64,000 nucleotides of DNA from Adiantum capillus-veneris (lineage: Eukaryota > Streptophyta > Polypodiopsida > Polypodiales > Pteridaceae): positions 15,006,912 to 15,070,911 of the forward strand of contig CM043965.1 in the NCBI GenBank assembly GCA_014529385.2, read 5' to 3'. The position numbers and the translations under genes are program-made. Below are positions 10,581 through 21,207 of the stretch, one piece after another; positions within the stretch are counted from its first letter, which is position 1, and every line of letters starts with the position of its first letter. The notes under the pieces are model-generated. The model searched no databases and was not told where the DNA came from. It saw only the letters and a program-made list of their open reading frames with translations.

Positions 10581-10651
10581 TTTGGGCAGAGAGGGCTGGG
10601 AACTGACGCTGCATGTATTGCAGCAAAAGAAAACAGCCCTCTCTGCCCAAA
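10581..10651. repeat. Inverted repeat with 18-bp perfect arms
   Basis: Arm 10581-10598 (TTTGGGCAGAGAGGGCTG) is the exact reverse complement of 10634-10651, with a 35-base loop. It could be a subterminal protein site or a hairpin transcript; neither is shown. Confidence 0.85.
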
Positions 10652-10739
10652 GGAAGAGTGCACAAGCAACCGCACTCCACCTAGAAGCTGACGCTAAAGA
10701 GCGGGTGTTTATAGATTAGCAAAATTGTAAGAATAACAT

Positions 10740-11120
10740 AACCACAAAATCAAAAGCTTGATCATGGCATAACGGCATAAAAATTTTATAACCATAATTA
10801 AAACATGAGTCAAAAACTGTAAAACCATAAACATAACCTGTTTGCCATACCATAACCATTACCGTAACTTGCTTGTCATATCATAACCATAACAGCCATA
10901 CCATCATTGCACAACCATAACCATAACCATTACATGATTGCTATACCATCATAGCAAAACCATAACCATCACATGATTGTTATACCATCATAGCAAAACC
11001 ATAACCATCTCATGATTGCCATAGCATCATTGCACAACCATAACCATAACTATCACATGATTGCCATACCATCATAGCAAAACCATGACCTTAAGTTGAT
11101 TGTCAAACCTTAACCATAAC
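10740..11120. repeat. Degenerate tandem repeat with ACCATAACC core
   Basis: From about 10884 the unit of 50-60 bases (ACCATAACC, then ACATGATTGCCATACCATCATAGCAA-like blocks) recurs about four times with small changes. Shorter ACCATAA runs extend on both sides. Confidence 0.8.
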
Positions 11121-11393
11121 ATTTGTGCCATACCATAAACATAAGCACTACAAAACTGTACATATGCAAACAATCACTGAGTGAGAAGACCCTCATGGTA
11201 ATGCCTCCCAGTCAACGTCCTCTCCCTCCTCCTGCAGCTATGTCAAAAGGGCCACAAGTCCATGCTCATACTTCTCCTCTTGGCGTGTCGGAAGGCGGTT
11301 CACGGCAACTTCCTGAAAAATTATGGTTTAATCATTAGATAAATCTTCAAATAACATATATATTATCACTAATTTAAAGCATACATATAATAC

Positions 11394-12139
11394 TTACAAA
11401 CTCATGTTGAAGCGTATCGTAGCCTCCACTCCCAAGATGTGACGCTCCAGCAGACTCCAAACGTGCTCTGGCTGCATCTCTCTGCTGTTGAAATCTCTGA
11501 GGATTGTCTTGTGTCTCTCGTGCAATCCCCGCCCACTCCTCTGCGTCCAACATGCCGGCTTGGGACTATCATCATTGTACCTGTCTCTTGCCTCTGACCG
11601 ACGGTGTACATTTGTGGACTTTGCCACGCTCAAAATCCAGTTGTTCCAATCCTTCACACACTTGCTTGCTACGTGAAGCAACTTGAATGACATAGAGCCA
11701 GTAGGGTTTAGACAGATCATTCTCATCATTTTCTGTTCATAGTGGATCGTGTATTAACACGACTTGTTCACAATGCTGTGCGCAAGTACAAATGTATCCC
11801 GTGCATCTGTCCACACCCGCCTAGAGTTCACTTGAATCAATCCACTCTTGTCTTAACGCACAACTGCATTAGGGCCGCTGGTAATAATTTGAACCACTTG
11901 ATATCAAAGATAAACATATCAAACTTTCTAAAGCTAATCTTCAAGATGTCTTGGATGTAGCCAAAGTATTCAAGCTGGCTAGTCTCTGTATTCTCATCCC
12001 TGGCACTACTCCTACTTTCTTGGACAAAGCTTGCCCTAACACCACTATCGAAAGTGACACTTTGTTTGTCGATCTGTTGCATTTTGAAGTGTTTCCCATG
12101 CGACCACAAAGCTCCATATTTGTGATACTGCAGCCACAA
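11394..12139 (-). pseudogene. CACTA transposase C-terminal region (DUF4216-like), degenerate
   Basis: On the minus strand 12139-11837 reads YHKYGALWSHGKHFK, then QLEYFGYIQDILKISF and IFDIKWFKLLPA. This matches the pattern of the DUF4216 domain near the C terminus of TNP2-type transposases (YYG, then IIEL, then FKCDWF). Minus-strand 11729-11394 continues with LNPTGSMSFKLLHVASKCV, resembling the NDP-x-W-x-VV tail of those proteins. Frames are broken between the segments. Family membership rests on remembered motif patterns and not a search. Confidence 0.6.
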
Positions 12140-12302
12140 AATTGAAACAGACTAAAAGTTATTAAAGCAAACTAATCTTCATGTGGAGCTTTGGACATGA
12201 AGTTGTGAAATATACATGCCAATCGCAACCCCTTGACATCTCCTCTTCCTCTTCAGTAATCAACACTCCATTCCTCGTTGCCTCTGAGACTGTTGCATCT
12301 AA

Positions 12303-12848
12303 CTACCGCCCGGTTGGAAAGTCAAGCAATTTTTGAAGATGATCTAGAAAAGGAAGGTTTCTAGTGGCACGGTTGCGCTTGAATTGAAGGCGATCTGTCA
12401 AGAATTGTTGCTTTTCCCCTTCGTACCTCTCTAAACACTTTTGCATGATGTCTGAGTTGAGAAGGCAAAATCTCATAACCTTTTCTCGCATTGTGATGTC
12501 CATCTTCCTAGTGATGCCTCGTCCCTGTGGCTCGTGCCCTGTCACCTTGGCATTGACCTCAGTAGTCCACATTTGGGGCATCTCTGGATAAATTGACACC
12601 AAAAATTTATTGATGAGGACAAGAGACTCTTGTACAAGCCATCCTTTGGCCATGGTACCCTCGGGGTGAGCCTTTTGAGGAACAAACCCCTTTAAAGTCT
12701 TCATAAATCTCTCCAAGAAGAATGTCCACCTGCTATGGACCACCCCAGCAACTGCAACTTCATCGATCACATGCACAAGTACATGCATTTGGATGGTAAG
12801 AATGTTTGTTGGAAAGTACTTCTCCACCACACACTGCTTCAAAAGCAT
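12303..12848 (-). pseudogene. CACTA transposase DUF4218-like segment (181 codons open)
   Basis: The minus-strand frame has MHVLVHVIDEVAVAGVVHSR, then FLERFMKTLKGFV and KAHPEGTMAKGWLVQESL. This is the conserved DUF4218 block of CACTA TNP2 proteins (HLLVHL, ERFLGTLK, ARPEGSIAEGY). It is the best preserved part of the transposase. The segment between it and the N-terminal part, which should hold the DDE catalytic core, is missing or unreadable. Confidence 0.75.
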
Positions 12849-13058
12849 TTAAGCGTGCTGCATCGATGTTGTCTTTTCTTATGTCTTTTGAACTGATCTA
12901 GCGTACCAACTGACTGATTTTGTAGATTGTTCTTCTAATGTCATCTGTCAACAACCCTCTATGGAAATTAGTAAGATGAACTGTAAAAAAATGTGCTTCC
13001 ATGCACAAGAGTCAGCAGGTACCCGCATCACATCATTTGTCGATTTAGTATTTGAGTG

Positions 13059-13580
13059 TCATTTCATCAAAGTGGATATGGACTTGCACCTAAACATGCT
13101 CTTTATTCTTGGAATGATAGGAAAGTGTCGAAGGACCTTTGCAGGGATAAGTTTTCCTTGTGTGTCCTCCCTATACCTGTTTGATCCACAATTGCGACAT
13201 TGTTCCAAGTTTGCATACTCATTGCGCAAAAGTATACAATCATTAAGACATGCATGTATTTTTTGGTAATCCAAGCCCAAATTAGTAAGAAGCTTTTTAG
13301 TTGTTGGACGGGTAGGGGTCATGTCATTCCCTTTTGCCAAGATTTGCTCATTGAGCAACTTGTCGTTACATGAACAAGCCAATCCTTTGATCACTTTATA
13401 TGAACTGTAATTTGCACTTTACCATGCTTAGGATAAAATCTGTTTACCTGAAAAGCTCTATGACTGAGGCGTCAAACCAAGAGTGCAAATTAAGCATTGC
13501 CAACGCGGTACAGAGAATTGAGATTTTTGCACCAGTGTAGAGCGGCATGCGTGCAACACTTTGCATCATCTCGCCTTCTT
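13059..13580 (-). pseudogene. CACTA TNP2 transposase N-terminal segment (Transposase_21-like)
   Basis: Minus-strand 13394-13059 reads KLLTNLGLDYQKIHACLNDC, then LLRNEYANLEQCRNCGSNRY and LIPAKVLRHFPIIPRIKSMF. This matches the TNP2 signature (HAC-x-NDC, a CxxC zinc-like pair, IPAKVLRYFPI). Just upstream on the same strand, about 13553-13450, MPLYTGAKISILCTALAMLN fits the preceding block. A donor-like CAG/GTAAAC at its end and an acceptor-like AG near 13410 suggest an intron, although part of the usual sequence is lost. The 5' end would lie beyond the chromovirus insertion. Confidence 0.75.
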
Positions 13581-13745
13581 CATTGTTGCTATCATGCCGT
13601 CGATATGAACGGGATGGCTGAGGTCAGTCCACAGTACTGTGTTCAATGTTGTTGCCTTCTATGTTGGAATCCATGTCAACGAATACATCCAACATCTACT
13701 CCATCTCTACTTCTTGAAATGCCGCATCAGGTATTAGTTGGGAGG

Positions 13746-15393
13746 TGTCATAATAATCAATATCTAATTCTCCTAAATGATTTTCTCATATTAAACTGAT
13801 CATTTAATGTGGGGAAGTGCCACGGGAGAAAAGGCTAGAATATTGGTTAAGCTAGCAGACCGGCCACAGTAGGGATCCAAAGGAGGGAAAATAGGGATCC
13901 AAAGGGGGGGCCATCTGCAAAACAGCCATGTGCAACAATGGGCTAAAAAGACCCTAAGGTTCAGCCCATTAAGACTTCCAAAATGCTAAGGTTCCAAAAT
14001 TCAAAGGTTGTGTCCAAAGGGTTAAAGCTTAGGGGGAATTGGATGCTTTGTGTGCTCTCCAAAGTCAATGCATATCCCTACATGGGAGGGGGTGAGCCCT
14101 TCTTCTAGGGGATGAGAGAGAAAGACACACACACACACAGGCTCCCTTTACACAAAGGGAATGAGGGACACATGTCAGCTCCCTAGGCCAGATGCCCACA
14201 AGGTGTGCCAAGTTTCTATTGGATGACCCTTGAAGTGGACCAATGAGAATTAAGCTAGAGTAAATCTAGTTTAATTAATTTAAAAACATTTAATAAAAGA
14301 AACCAATGAGAATTAAGTCTCCTAGAAGACTATTGGGCAGTCTCCCAAGGGGTCCAATGAGCATTAAGGAGCCCAATGGCTTGCCTGATTCCTATTGGCC
14401 AGGTCTCCCAAGGGGTCCAATGAGCATTCAGGAGCCCAATGGCTTGCCTGATTCCTATTGGCCAGGAGGCAAAGGGGTCCAATGAGAGTTTAATTGAATT
14501 ATTAATTAACCTAAAGCTCTCACAAAAGGGGAAAGGGGGACACATGTCAAAAGGCTATCACTTATGCTGCTTAATGGTCATTGGCTTGACTTAGGGAGGG
14601 CCAATGAGACTGGAGCAAGAGCAAATAGCAAGGGGGCTCGCCCAAGAGAGAGAGGGGGCTGATTTTTGCAAGGCATTATCACACACACACTCACACAAGC
14701 TCGTGTGTGAAGAAAGAGAAGACTATCTCTTCCCAAGCTTTAATGGATAGCTCATCACCTACTCCAAGCTTGGGAGATAGAAGCCTACATCAACACTCTC
14801 TTGGCATGTGGATGCAAATCCAACCAAGAGCCAAGCTTCAATGCATGCTCATCTCCTCTACCAAGCTAATTACTAAGCTAAGCTATGCTAATATGAGTGA
14901 TTATGTGAGGAGATGTACATCTTTCTCGTAAGGTACTCCCTCTTCCTCTCAATCTACTCTCATACCCTACTAGCTCTCACCATCTTCGAAGGTGTGTGAG
15001 GTCTTGGGTCTGAGAACGGGGATAATTAAAGTTGTTTTTGCTAAGTGTTTTCTTAGTGCATGAAGCTTTCATCTTCATTGCACTAGCTAGTCTTGAAGGA
15101 ACACAAAGAATTGTATTGTACAATGTCTCTCTTGATGGGAGAAACCATAATACAAAGCCTTTTGGAGGGGGGACCGGCTCCATGCAAATCCGGTCCTCAA
15201 CTGTTGTCATTAGCTTAATTTCCCTCTCTTTTGAAAGTATTGTTGATGCTATCTAACTAGGTGTTATGCTTTTTGTTGCTCTCTCCACCCAAGCACTCTT
15301 GTAATTCTCATTAGGAATCTATTCTAATGAAATGCCCACTATGTTCATGCTAATTTCCGCTACACACAAGTTATTAGGCCATTAAATGTTACA
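13746..15393 (+). repeat. Chromovirus copy 1 5' LTR (1648 bp)
   Basis: Matches 21208-22795 throughout. It is about 60 bp longer because a 63-bp unit (14341-14403) is repeated once in tandem at 14404-14466; the 3' LTR has one unit. It contains a short CA run near 14128. It ends TGTTACA and is followed by the primer site. Confidence 0.95.
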
Positions 15394-15810
15394 TTGGTAT
15401 CAGAGCTCAAGGTTTCTCTTTTCTTGCTGAAGAAGGGAGGTCCTCAAGCTAGCTACAAATAGTTGGTATTATTAATTGCCTGTGAGTAAGTAGAATAGGT
15501 ATTTTTCAGCCTTGCAGTGCGCCTGCCTTCGTGCAGTTAACGAGGCATCACCGTCGAGAGCTATGGTCTTAATAGTGGAGTCCTACGGGGCTTGCCTACA
15601 GCTTAACCACTATTGAGCTATTAGAAGCTTGACAAGAGCCGGTGCTGTTTTCGTGTCGAAAGACCCTCTCTTCTATTCCTTGCAATTAATGGTATTCGAG
15701 CCGCGGGTACAGTAGCTTGAGTTCTTTTTCTAAAGGGGTAAAGAGGAGTAGCAACTAGGGCTTGAAGTGCCAAAGTACACCTAAAAAGTTTACACCTAAA
15801 AATTGTTAGA
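15394..15810 (+). other. Chromovirus copy 1 primer site and leader
   Basis: TTGGTATCAGAGCTC starts at 15394, so the tRNA-Met type primer site begins one base after the LTR. About 400 bases of untranslated leader follow. The equivalent region of copy 2 (45924-46336) aligns closely. Confidence 0.85.
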
Positions 15811-18057
15811 ATGGCTGACAATAATAAAGAGACTGAAATTAATGTTGATAACTTTGATTTTGCTCATGAGCAAGCTACTAATGATGCTTCAATGCTTGTT
15901 AACTATCTTGTTACTAGGCTTCAACAAGCCATGGGCAATCCATCTCTCCAAAGTGAAGTGCAATGGCAGCTCCGTGCTCACGAGATTCTCCAAGCTCATC
16001 ACCATGACGAGAGAACACCTAGGAAGCCTCCTTGTGAGACTACCAAAAGAGGTCTCTCTCTGATTCGGGAAGAAGAAGAGAATCCATATGAAGGGCTCAA
16101 GAATTTACTTCTTGATGATGCATCTCCCTCCCAAAGGAGAACTCAAGAGCCTCCACCGAAGGAACGAGAAAGAAGCGAGTCTCCCGCCACCTCGGCGGAG
16201 ATGGCTCAACGAAGACGGCGGGCTAAACGCTCTCCATTACCACCAAAGCGGAGAAGACCATCACACTCTTCTCCACGTCATAATTCAAAGAGGGATGATA
16301 AAAAGCAAGAGAAGAAAAAGGCGAGAAAGAGGACACCCTCTTCTCCATCTTCTTCATCCTCTTCCTCTTATGAAAGCTATGGTAACGATGACAAAGATCA
16401 AGACAAGAAAAAGGTGAGAAAGAGGTCACCCTCTTCTCCACCTTCTTCAAATTCTTCACCTTCTGAAGAAAGTGATGGTGCAACCTTTGAACCATCAAAA
16501 AGACAAGGCCATAGGAAATCCTATGCCGCATGGAAGAGGTCGTCCAAGTTGAAGAAATTCAAAGAGGGAGGGAAGAGCATCTCTTTCCTTACCTATGATG
16601 GCACCTTTGGTGGTACGGACAAAGTCTTGGCCTTTATCCAGCAATTTGATGCGGCGTTTGGAGATGAGTGCTTCACGGAGTCCTCTAAGCTACGCCATGT
16701 AGCTATGCACTTTCAAAAGTCTACCAGACAATGGTGGTCTAGCCTACGAGCCAACGGTGAAGCTCCACGAACATGGAAAGCTTTAAGAGCTTCCATTATG
16801 AATCAGTTTTTGGCCACCGATGCCAAAGACAAGGTACTCACCGAATGGCGAAGCTTAAAGCTCTCTCCCAATGAATCCATCCGCAAATATGTAGACAAGT
16901 TTTGGGACCTACAACTCAAAGCCACTGTCTTCAAAAAGTTGGATTTTGGAGAGCAAAAGCAACAATTTTGTGCGGGCTTAACCGAAGAAATGGCGGAGTA
17001 TGTCAACTCCCAAAGGCCACGTACCATATCGGCGATAATACACCACACTATGGTGGCCTCTCGAATCAATTTCCAAACGGGGGCTAAAAGAAATAATAAG
17101 CCCCCGTAAAACAAGGGTTCCAATGAGCCTAGGGGGAAGGACAATGTCCAAAAGTCTCCTAAGGGCAACTCCAACAAAGCTAAAGAGAAGGGAGTTTACA
17201 AAGGTAAGAATAAACTCTCTCCTGAAGAGCTTGAGCGTTATCGCAAGGATAACCGGTGTTTCAAGTGCGGCAAACAAGGGCATGCGTACCGCGCTTGTCC
17301 CCAAAAGAACAACCGCCAAGATCCTCCTAGAGCTTCCTTGGTTGAAATCCAAGAGGAGGAGACTCACCAAACTCACCACAAAGGATCTCCTCTATGCCAT
17401 GCTTGGGGAAAGGTAAGAGAACATGATGCTTTTATTCTCTTTGACCCTGGTTCTACTCATAATTTTATATCTATGGAGTTAGCCACCAAGCTACGCATAC
17501 AATCCTACGAGATGGGAGATGTCCTACCCTTAGACAGTGCCTTCAAGGGGCAAGAAGCTTCAGCCACTCCCTTAATTGGGAAATTGAGGCTTCATGTCCA
17601 AGGCTATGTGGATAAAGAGGACTTCTTTATCTCTCCTCTCAAGCATGAGGATGTAATCCTAGGGGCACCATGGTTTGACCACCTGGCTACCGATGTTAAA
17701 TTTCTTGAAAGGAGAATCTCCTTTAAGTTCAGGGAAAAAGAAATGTATATAGATGCTAAGGAAATGGGTAACACTATCCCCATTGTACATACATTAGCTT
17801 TCAACAAGTCAATAAAGAGCTCTATTTCCGTGTACATGATTTTTGTTAAAGACTCTCAAAATGAACCTAATGCTTTAGCAAAAGAAATTAAAAGCAACCA
17901 AAAGGAATTAGAGTTATCCAATTTTCTCAAGGGGTTTCAAGATTTTTTTATTGACGACATCCCTTGTGAGCTACCTCTTAAACGAGGTAATGATGACCAT
18001 GCAATTGAACTTCTTCCAGGAAGTTCACCTCCTTATAGAGTTTCTCAAGCTCAATAA
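15811..18057 (+). pseudogene. Chromovirus copy 1 gag and protease
   Basis: One reading frame from ATG 15811, with TAA at 17107 and 18055. Gag has a long Ser/Arg/Lys-rich low-complexity section (residues about 100-235) and a gag core (FIQQFDAAFGDE, FQKSTRQWWSSLRANGE, FCAGLTEEMAEYV). The CCHC knuckle CFKCGKQGHAYRAC starts at 17257, after the first stop. The protease motif is DPGSTHNFIS at 17443. Copy 2 has a sense codon at the position of the first stop, so that TAA is probably a point mutation in this copy. Confidence 0.88.
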
Positions 18058-18660
18058 GAGGAGATTATGCAGCAAGTGCATGAGTTAGTTGATAAGGGTA
18101 TGGTTAGGCCAAGCTCATCTCCATTTTGCTCACCTGTGCTACTAGTGCAAAAGAAAGACGGCACATATCGTATGTGTGTCGACTATAGAGCACTAAATAG
18201 GATCACTATCAAGAATAGGTTTCCCGTTCCACGGGTAGAAGACCTATTTGATAAGCTACAAGGATCGACCTACTTCAGTAGGATTGACCTAAAAAGTGGC
18301 TATAATCAAATAAGGATAGTTGATCAAGACATTGTAAAGACCGCATTTCGCACCACATTTGGTCTTTACGAATACATTGTCATGCCTTTTGGCTTGACCA
18401 ATGCACCAGCCACATTCAACCGCTTGATGGAGAAGCTATTCAGGCCTCATCGAACCTTCACTGGAGTGTTCTTTGATGATATTATCATCTACTCTAATTC
18501 ATTGGAGGAACACAAGCAACACCTCCAGGTAATATTTCAAGTTTTAAGAGAGAATAAACTTTATGTTAATCGAAAGAAAAGTGAATTTTTCTTGCAAGAG
18601 ATTCAGTATTTAGGTCATATTATCTCTCAAGATGGCATCCAAATGGATCGACCAAGTTAG
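18058..18660 (+). pseudogene. Chromovirus copy 1 reverse transcriptase
   Basis: In the same frame as gag-protease, after TAA 18055. Conserved blocks are [48 protein letters not shown] and the catalytic FFDDIIIYS (the xxDD box), then YLGHIISQDGI. The frame is lost near 18650 by a small indel (the expected MDPSKLE block reads MDRPS then stop); the connection domain continues in another frame. Confidence 0.9.
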
Positions 18661-20411
18661 AGGTAATAAAAGGATGGCCTAAACCAAGGAATCTTCATGA
18701 ACTAAGAAGCTTTATAGGTATGTGTGCATACTATAGACGCTTCATAGAAAAGTTCTCACAAATTGCGGGACCATTACATGACCTAACAAAGAAAAGCGTT
18801 AGGTATACATGGTCTGATAAGGAGAACAATGCTTTCGAAAAGCTTAAATAAAAGCTTATCTCTCAACCTGTGCTTACACTACCGGATCTCTCAAAACCAT
18901 TTTAGGTCCAATGTGATGCTTGTGGTGATTGCCTTGGAGCTGTTTTGCTCCAAGAAGGGCACGCCATAGGCTATGAGAGTCGAAGGCTCGACCCCATTGA
19001 GCAAGCTCTAGGCATATACGAAAAGGAACTCCTTGCAATTCTACATGCCTTAGACTCATGGAAGCACTATTTATTGGGGACTCCATTCATTCTGCGAACG
19101 GATCACCAAAGTCTTAAGTACTTCATGACACAGACCAAGCTCTCCGACAAACAAATGAGGTGGGAAAATTTCCTTTCACAATTTCATTTTCATATTGCTC
19201 ACATTGTTGGAAAGCATAATCAAGTAGCTGATGCACTCTCAAGACGGCCGAGAGTGAATGTGGTTTCCATAGCAACTCACAATGATCTATCTTCAATGAT
19301 AGATGAGTATGCTATTGATCTCGATTTTAGAGATGTGATTTCAGCCCTTGCATTAGGGAAGAAAGAAGAACCATTTACTTTACAAGATGGTTATCTTCTC
19401 TATGGCAATAGACTATGTGTTACTAACTCACTACGTGAGAAAGTAATGTATGAATCTCACGCTCCACCTTATGCAGGGCATAGAGGGATTCAGTCTACCT
19501 TAAAGGGAATTGAAACATATTTCTATTGGCCTACCATGAAAGTGAACATACAAGAGTATGTTTCTAAATGTGTGGTATGCCAAAAGACAAAATTTGATAG
19601 AGGGAAGCAACTTGGATTGCTTCAACCCTTGCCAATCCCTAATTCACCATGGGAGAGCATATCCATGGATTTTATCTTTGGATTGCCTAAGTCTATCCAT
19701 GGGAATACGGGAATATGGACGATAGTAGACAGGTTCAGTAAACAAGCTCATTTTATACCTGTCAAAAAGACTATCAAAGCCCATCAAATAGCAACCCTCT
19801 TCATTTCACAAATTTTTAAGTACCATGGCTTGCCAATGTCCATAGTGTCGGATAGAGATCCTAGAATGACTAGTAATTTCTGGAAGGGTCTCTTTGAGAA
19901 TTTAGGAACAAGGCTAAACTTCTCTTCGGCCTATCATCCACAAACGGATGGCCAAAGTGAAATAGCTAACCTAACAATTCTCTATCTACTAAAAGCCTAT
20001 GTAACGAAAGTAGATCAAAGATCCCAATGGGAGAAGTACTTACCCTTAGTGGAGTATGCTTACAATAATACTGTACATACTTCCATGGGAAAAGCACCTT
20101 TCGAGGTAACTGAGGGAAGATCAAAAAGTCCCTTGCTACTTAAGGTACATGGGAAGATCTTCTCTGCAGATGAGTATAGCCGAGACCTACAAGAATCTTT
20201 TCAAAAGATTAAGGATGCTATCTCTATCTCACAGCAAAGGTCTCGGCTATACTCATCTGCAGAGAAGATCTTCCCATGTACCTTAAGTAGCATCCTTAAT
20301 CTTTTCAAAAGATTAAGGATGCTATCTCTATCTCACAGCAAAGGCAAAAGGCTGCTGCTGACAAGCACAGAAGAGCCCAAGCCTTTAAAGAAAATGATTG
20401 GGTCTTGTTAA
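18661..20411 (+). pseudogene. Chromovirus copy 1 RNase H and integrase
   Basis: The connection to RNase H (RNLHELRSFIGMCAYYRRFI near 18690-18750) is followed by stops near 18850 and 18903. From 18945 a 488-codon frame holds the end of RNase H (RTDHQSLKYFM), the integrase zinc domain (HRGIQSTLKGIETYFYWP, then CVVCQKTK) and the catalytic core with SMDFIFGLPK, VSDRDPRMTS and HPQTDGQSE, so the three acidic residues are present. The C-terminal 70 residues are scrambled by the fold-back at 20135-20344. Confidence 0.88.
20135..20344. repeat. Fold-back: 54-bp inverted repeat plus direct duplication inside integrase
   Basis: Bases 20135-20188 are the reverse complement of 20238-20291 (the inner 48 bp are perfect). 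A block of about 43 bases at 20197-20240 is repeated directly at 20302-20344. Copy 2 (near 50480-50570) lacks the extra material, so the rearrangement arose in this copy. The pattern is what two strand switches during DNA synthesis would leave. Confidence 0.9.
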
Positions 20412-20848
20412 AGTTTCCCAAGGCTCAATTAAGGCACACGACAGGCAAGAATCCTACGGGCCACCAAAAGTACTATGCTAAACTAGCAAAAAGGTACTAT
20501 GGTCCCTTCCAGATTCTTAGGCCAATCAACGAGATGGCCTATCAACTCAAGCTGCCCAATCATTGGCTCATACACAATGCTTTCCATGTGAGCCTATTAA
20601 AGCCTTACAAAGGAGAGCCACCTCAAGAACCAACTATTGAAGACCCACCGGAGATCGAGGACCAAGAGGAGGTGCTGCAGCCCGAGTCCATTCTCCGACA
20701 TGAAGACAAGGTACTAAGAGGCGGTAAGACTATCCGATGATATCTTATTAAGTTTAAGAATTATCCTTTCGAAGATGCTAGATGGATGCAAGGCATACAA
20801 TTAAAGGATAACCTAAACCTTGTCAATGCTTACAATGCTTCCCAATGA
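20405..20848 (+). pseudogene. Chromovirus copy 1 integrase C-terminus and chromodomain
   Basis: This frame continues integrase after the fold-back: [20 protein letters not shown] and [11 protein letters not shown] are the GPY/F-type C-terminal module. [17 protein letters not shown], then YLIKFKNYPFEDARWM follows the chromodomain pattern (IL-x-x-R, then YLVKWKGYP-x-x-x-x-TW), which guides integration to marked chromatin. TGA at 20738 interrupts the chromodomain; a C-to-T change in a CGA arginine codon would explain it. The frame closes at TGA 20846. Confidence 0.8.
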
Positions 20849-21207
20849 GTAAGCAAATGTACAAAATGTTAAAAATGAACAAAGTTTTTGTCTTATAAGA
20901 CTTTCTTTTTCTTTATTGTGCACAAAAATGAAGTAGTATGCATGCTTAGATCAAGTTTGCGAAGACAACGTCTCCCAAACACCAAGTAGAGCTTGTCACT
21001 CTACTATGGAAGATTGATAGGACTAATGTGCAGACATGCTTGCGGCAGCCTCAGGCTCTCAAGCGCCAAATAGACTAGTCATCCATTGTGGAATGATGTC
21101 GTAGGGTAACATAGGGATCCTCTACCCGCTAAGAAAAGGACTCATGAATATGCTTTATCTTCTCTACACCATAGTCGAGGACGACTATGATTTCAAGAGA
21201 GAGGTAA
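20849..21207. other. Chromovirus copy 1 3' untranslated region
   Basis: No gene. It ends with a purine-rich stretch (AAGAGAGAGGTAA, just before 21208) that serves as the polypurine tract. Confidence 0.65.

Larger units (their letters stand above)
10369..11393. other. CACTA left subterminal region
   Basis: No gene. It holds the TCGG-type subterminal motifs, an 18-bp perfect hairpin (10581-10651) and a stretch of CATAACC-type tandem repeats (about 10740-11120). Confidence 0.6.

Noticed and set aside
12961-13269. Plus-strand 102-codon frame
   Set aside because: It is the shadow of the TNP2 segment, whose minus-strand translation matches the family.
14977-15210. Antisense frame (MEPVPPPKGFVLWFLPSRET) repeated in all four chromovirus LTRs (also 22379-22612, 45577-45777, 52558-52767)
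   Set aside because: It is shared because the LTRs are copies of each other. It shifts or loses residues in copy 2, has no known motif, and lies in regulatory LTR sequence.
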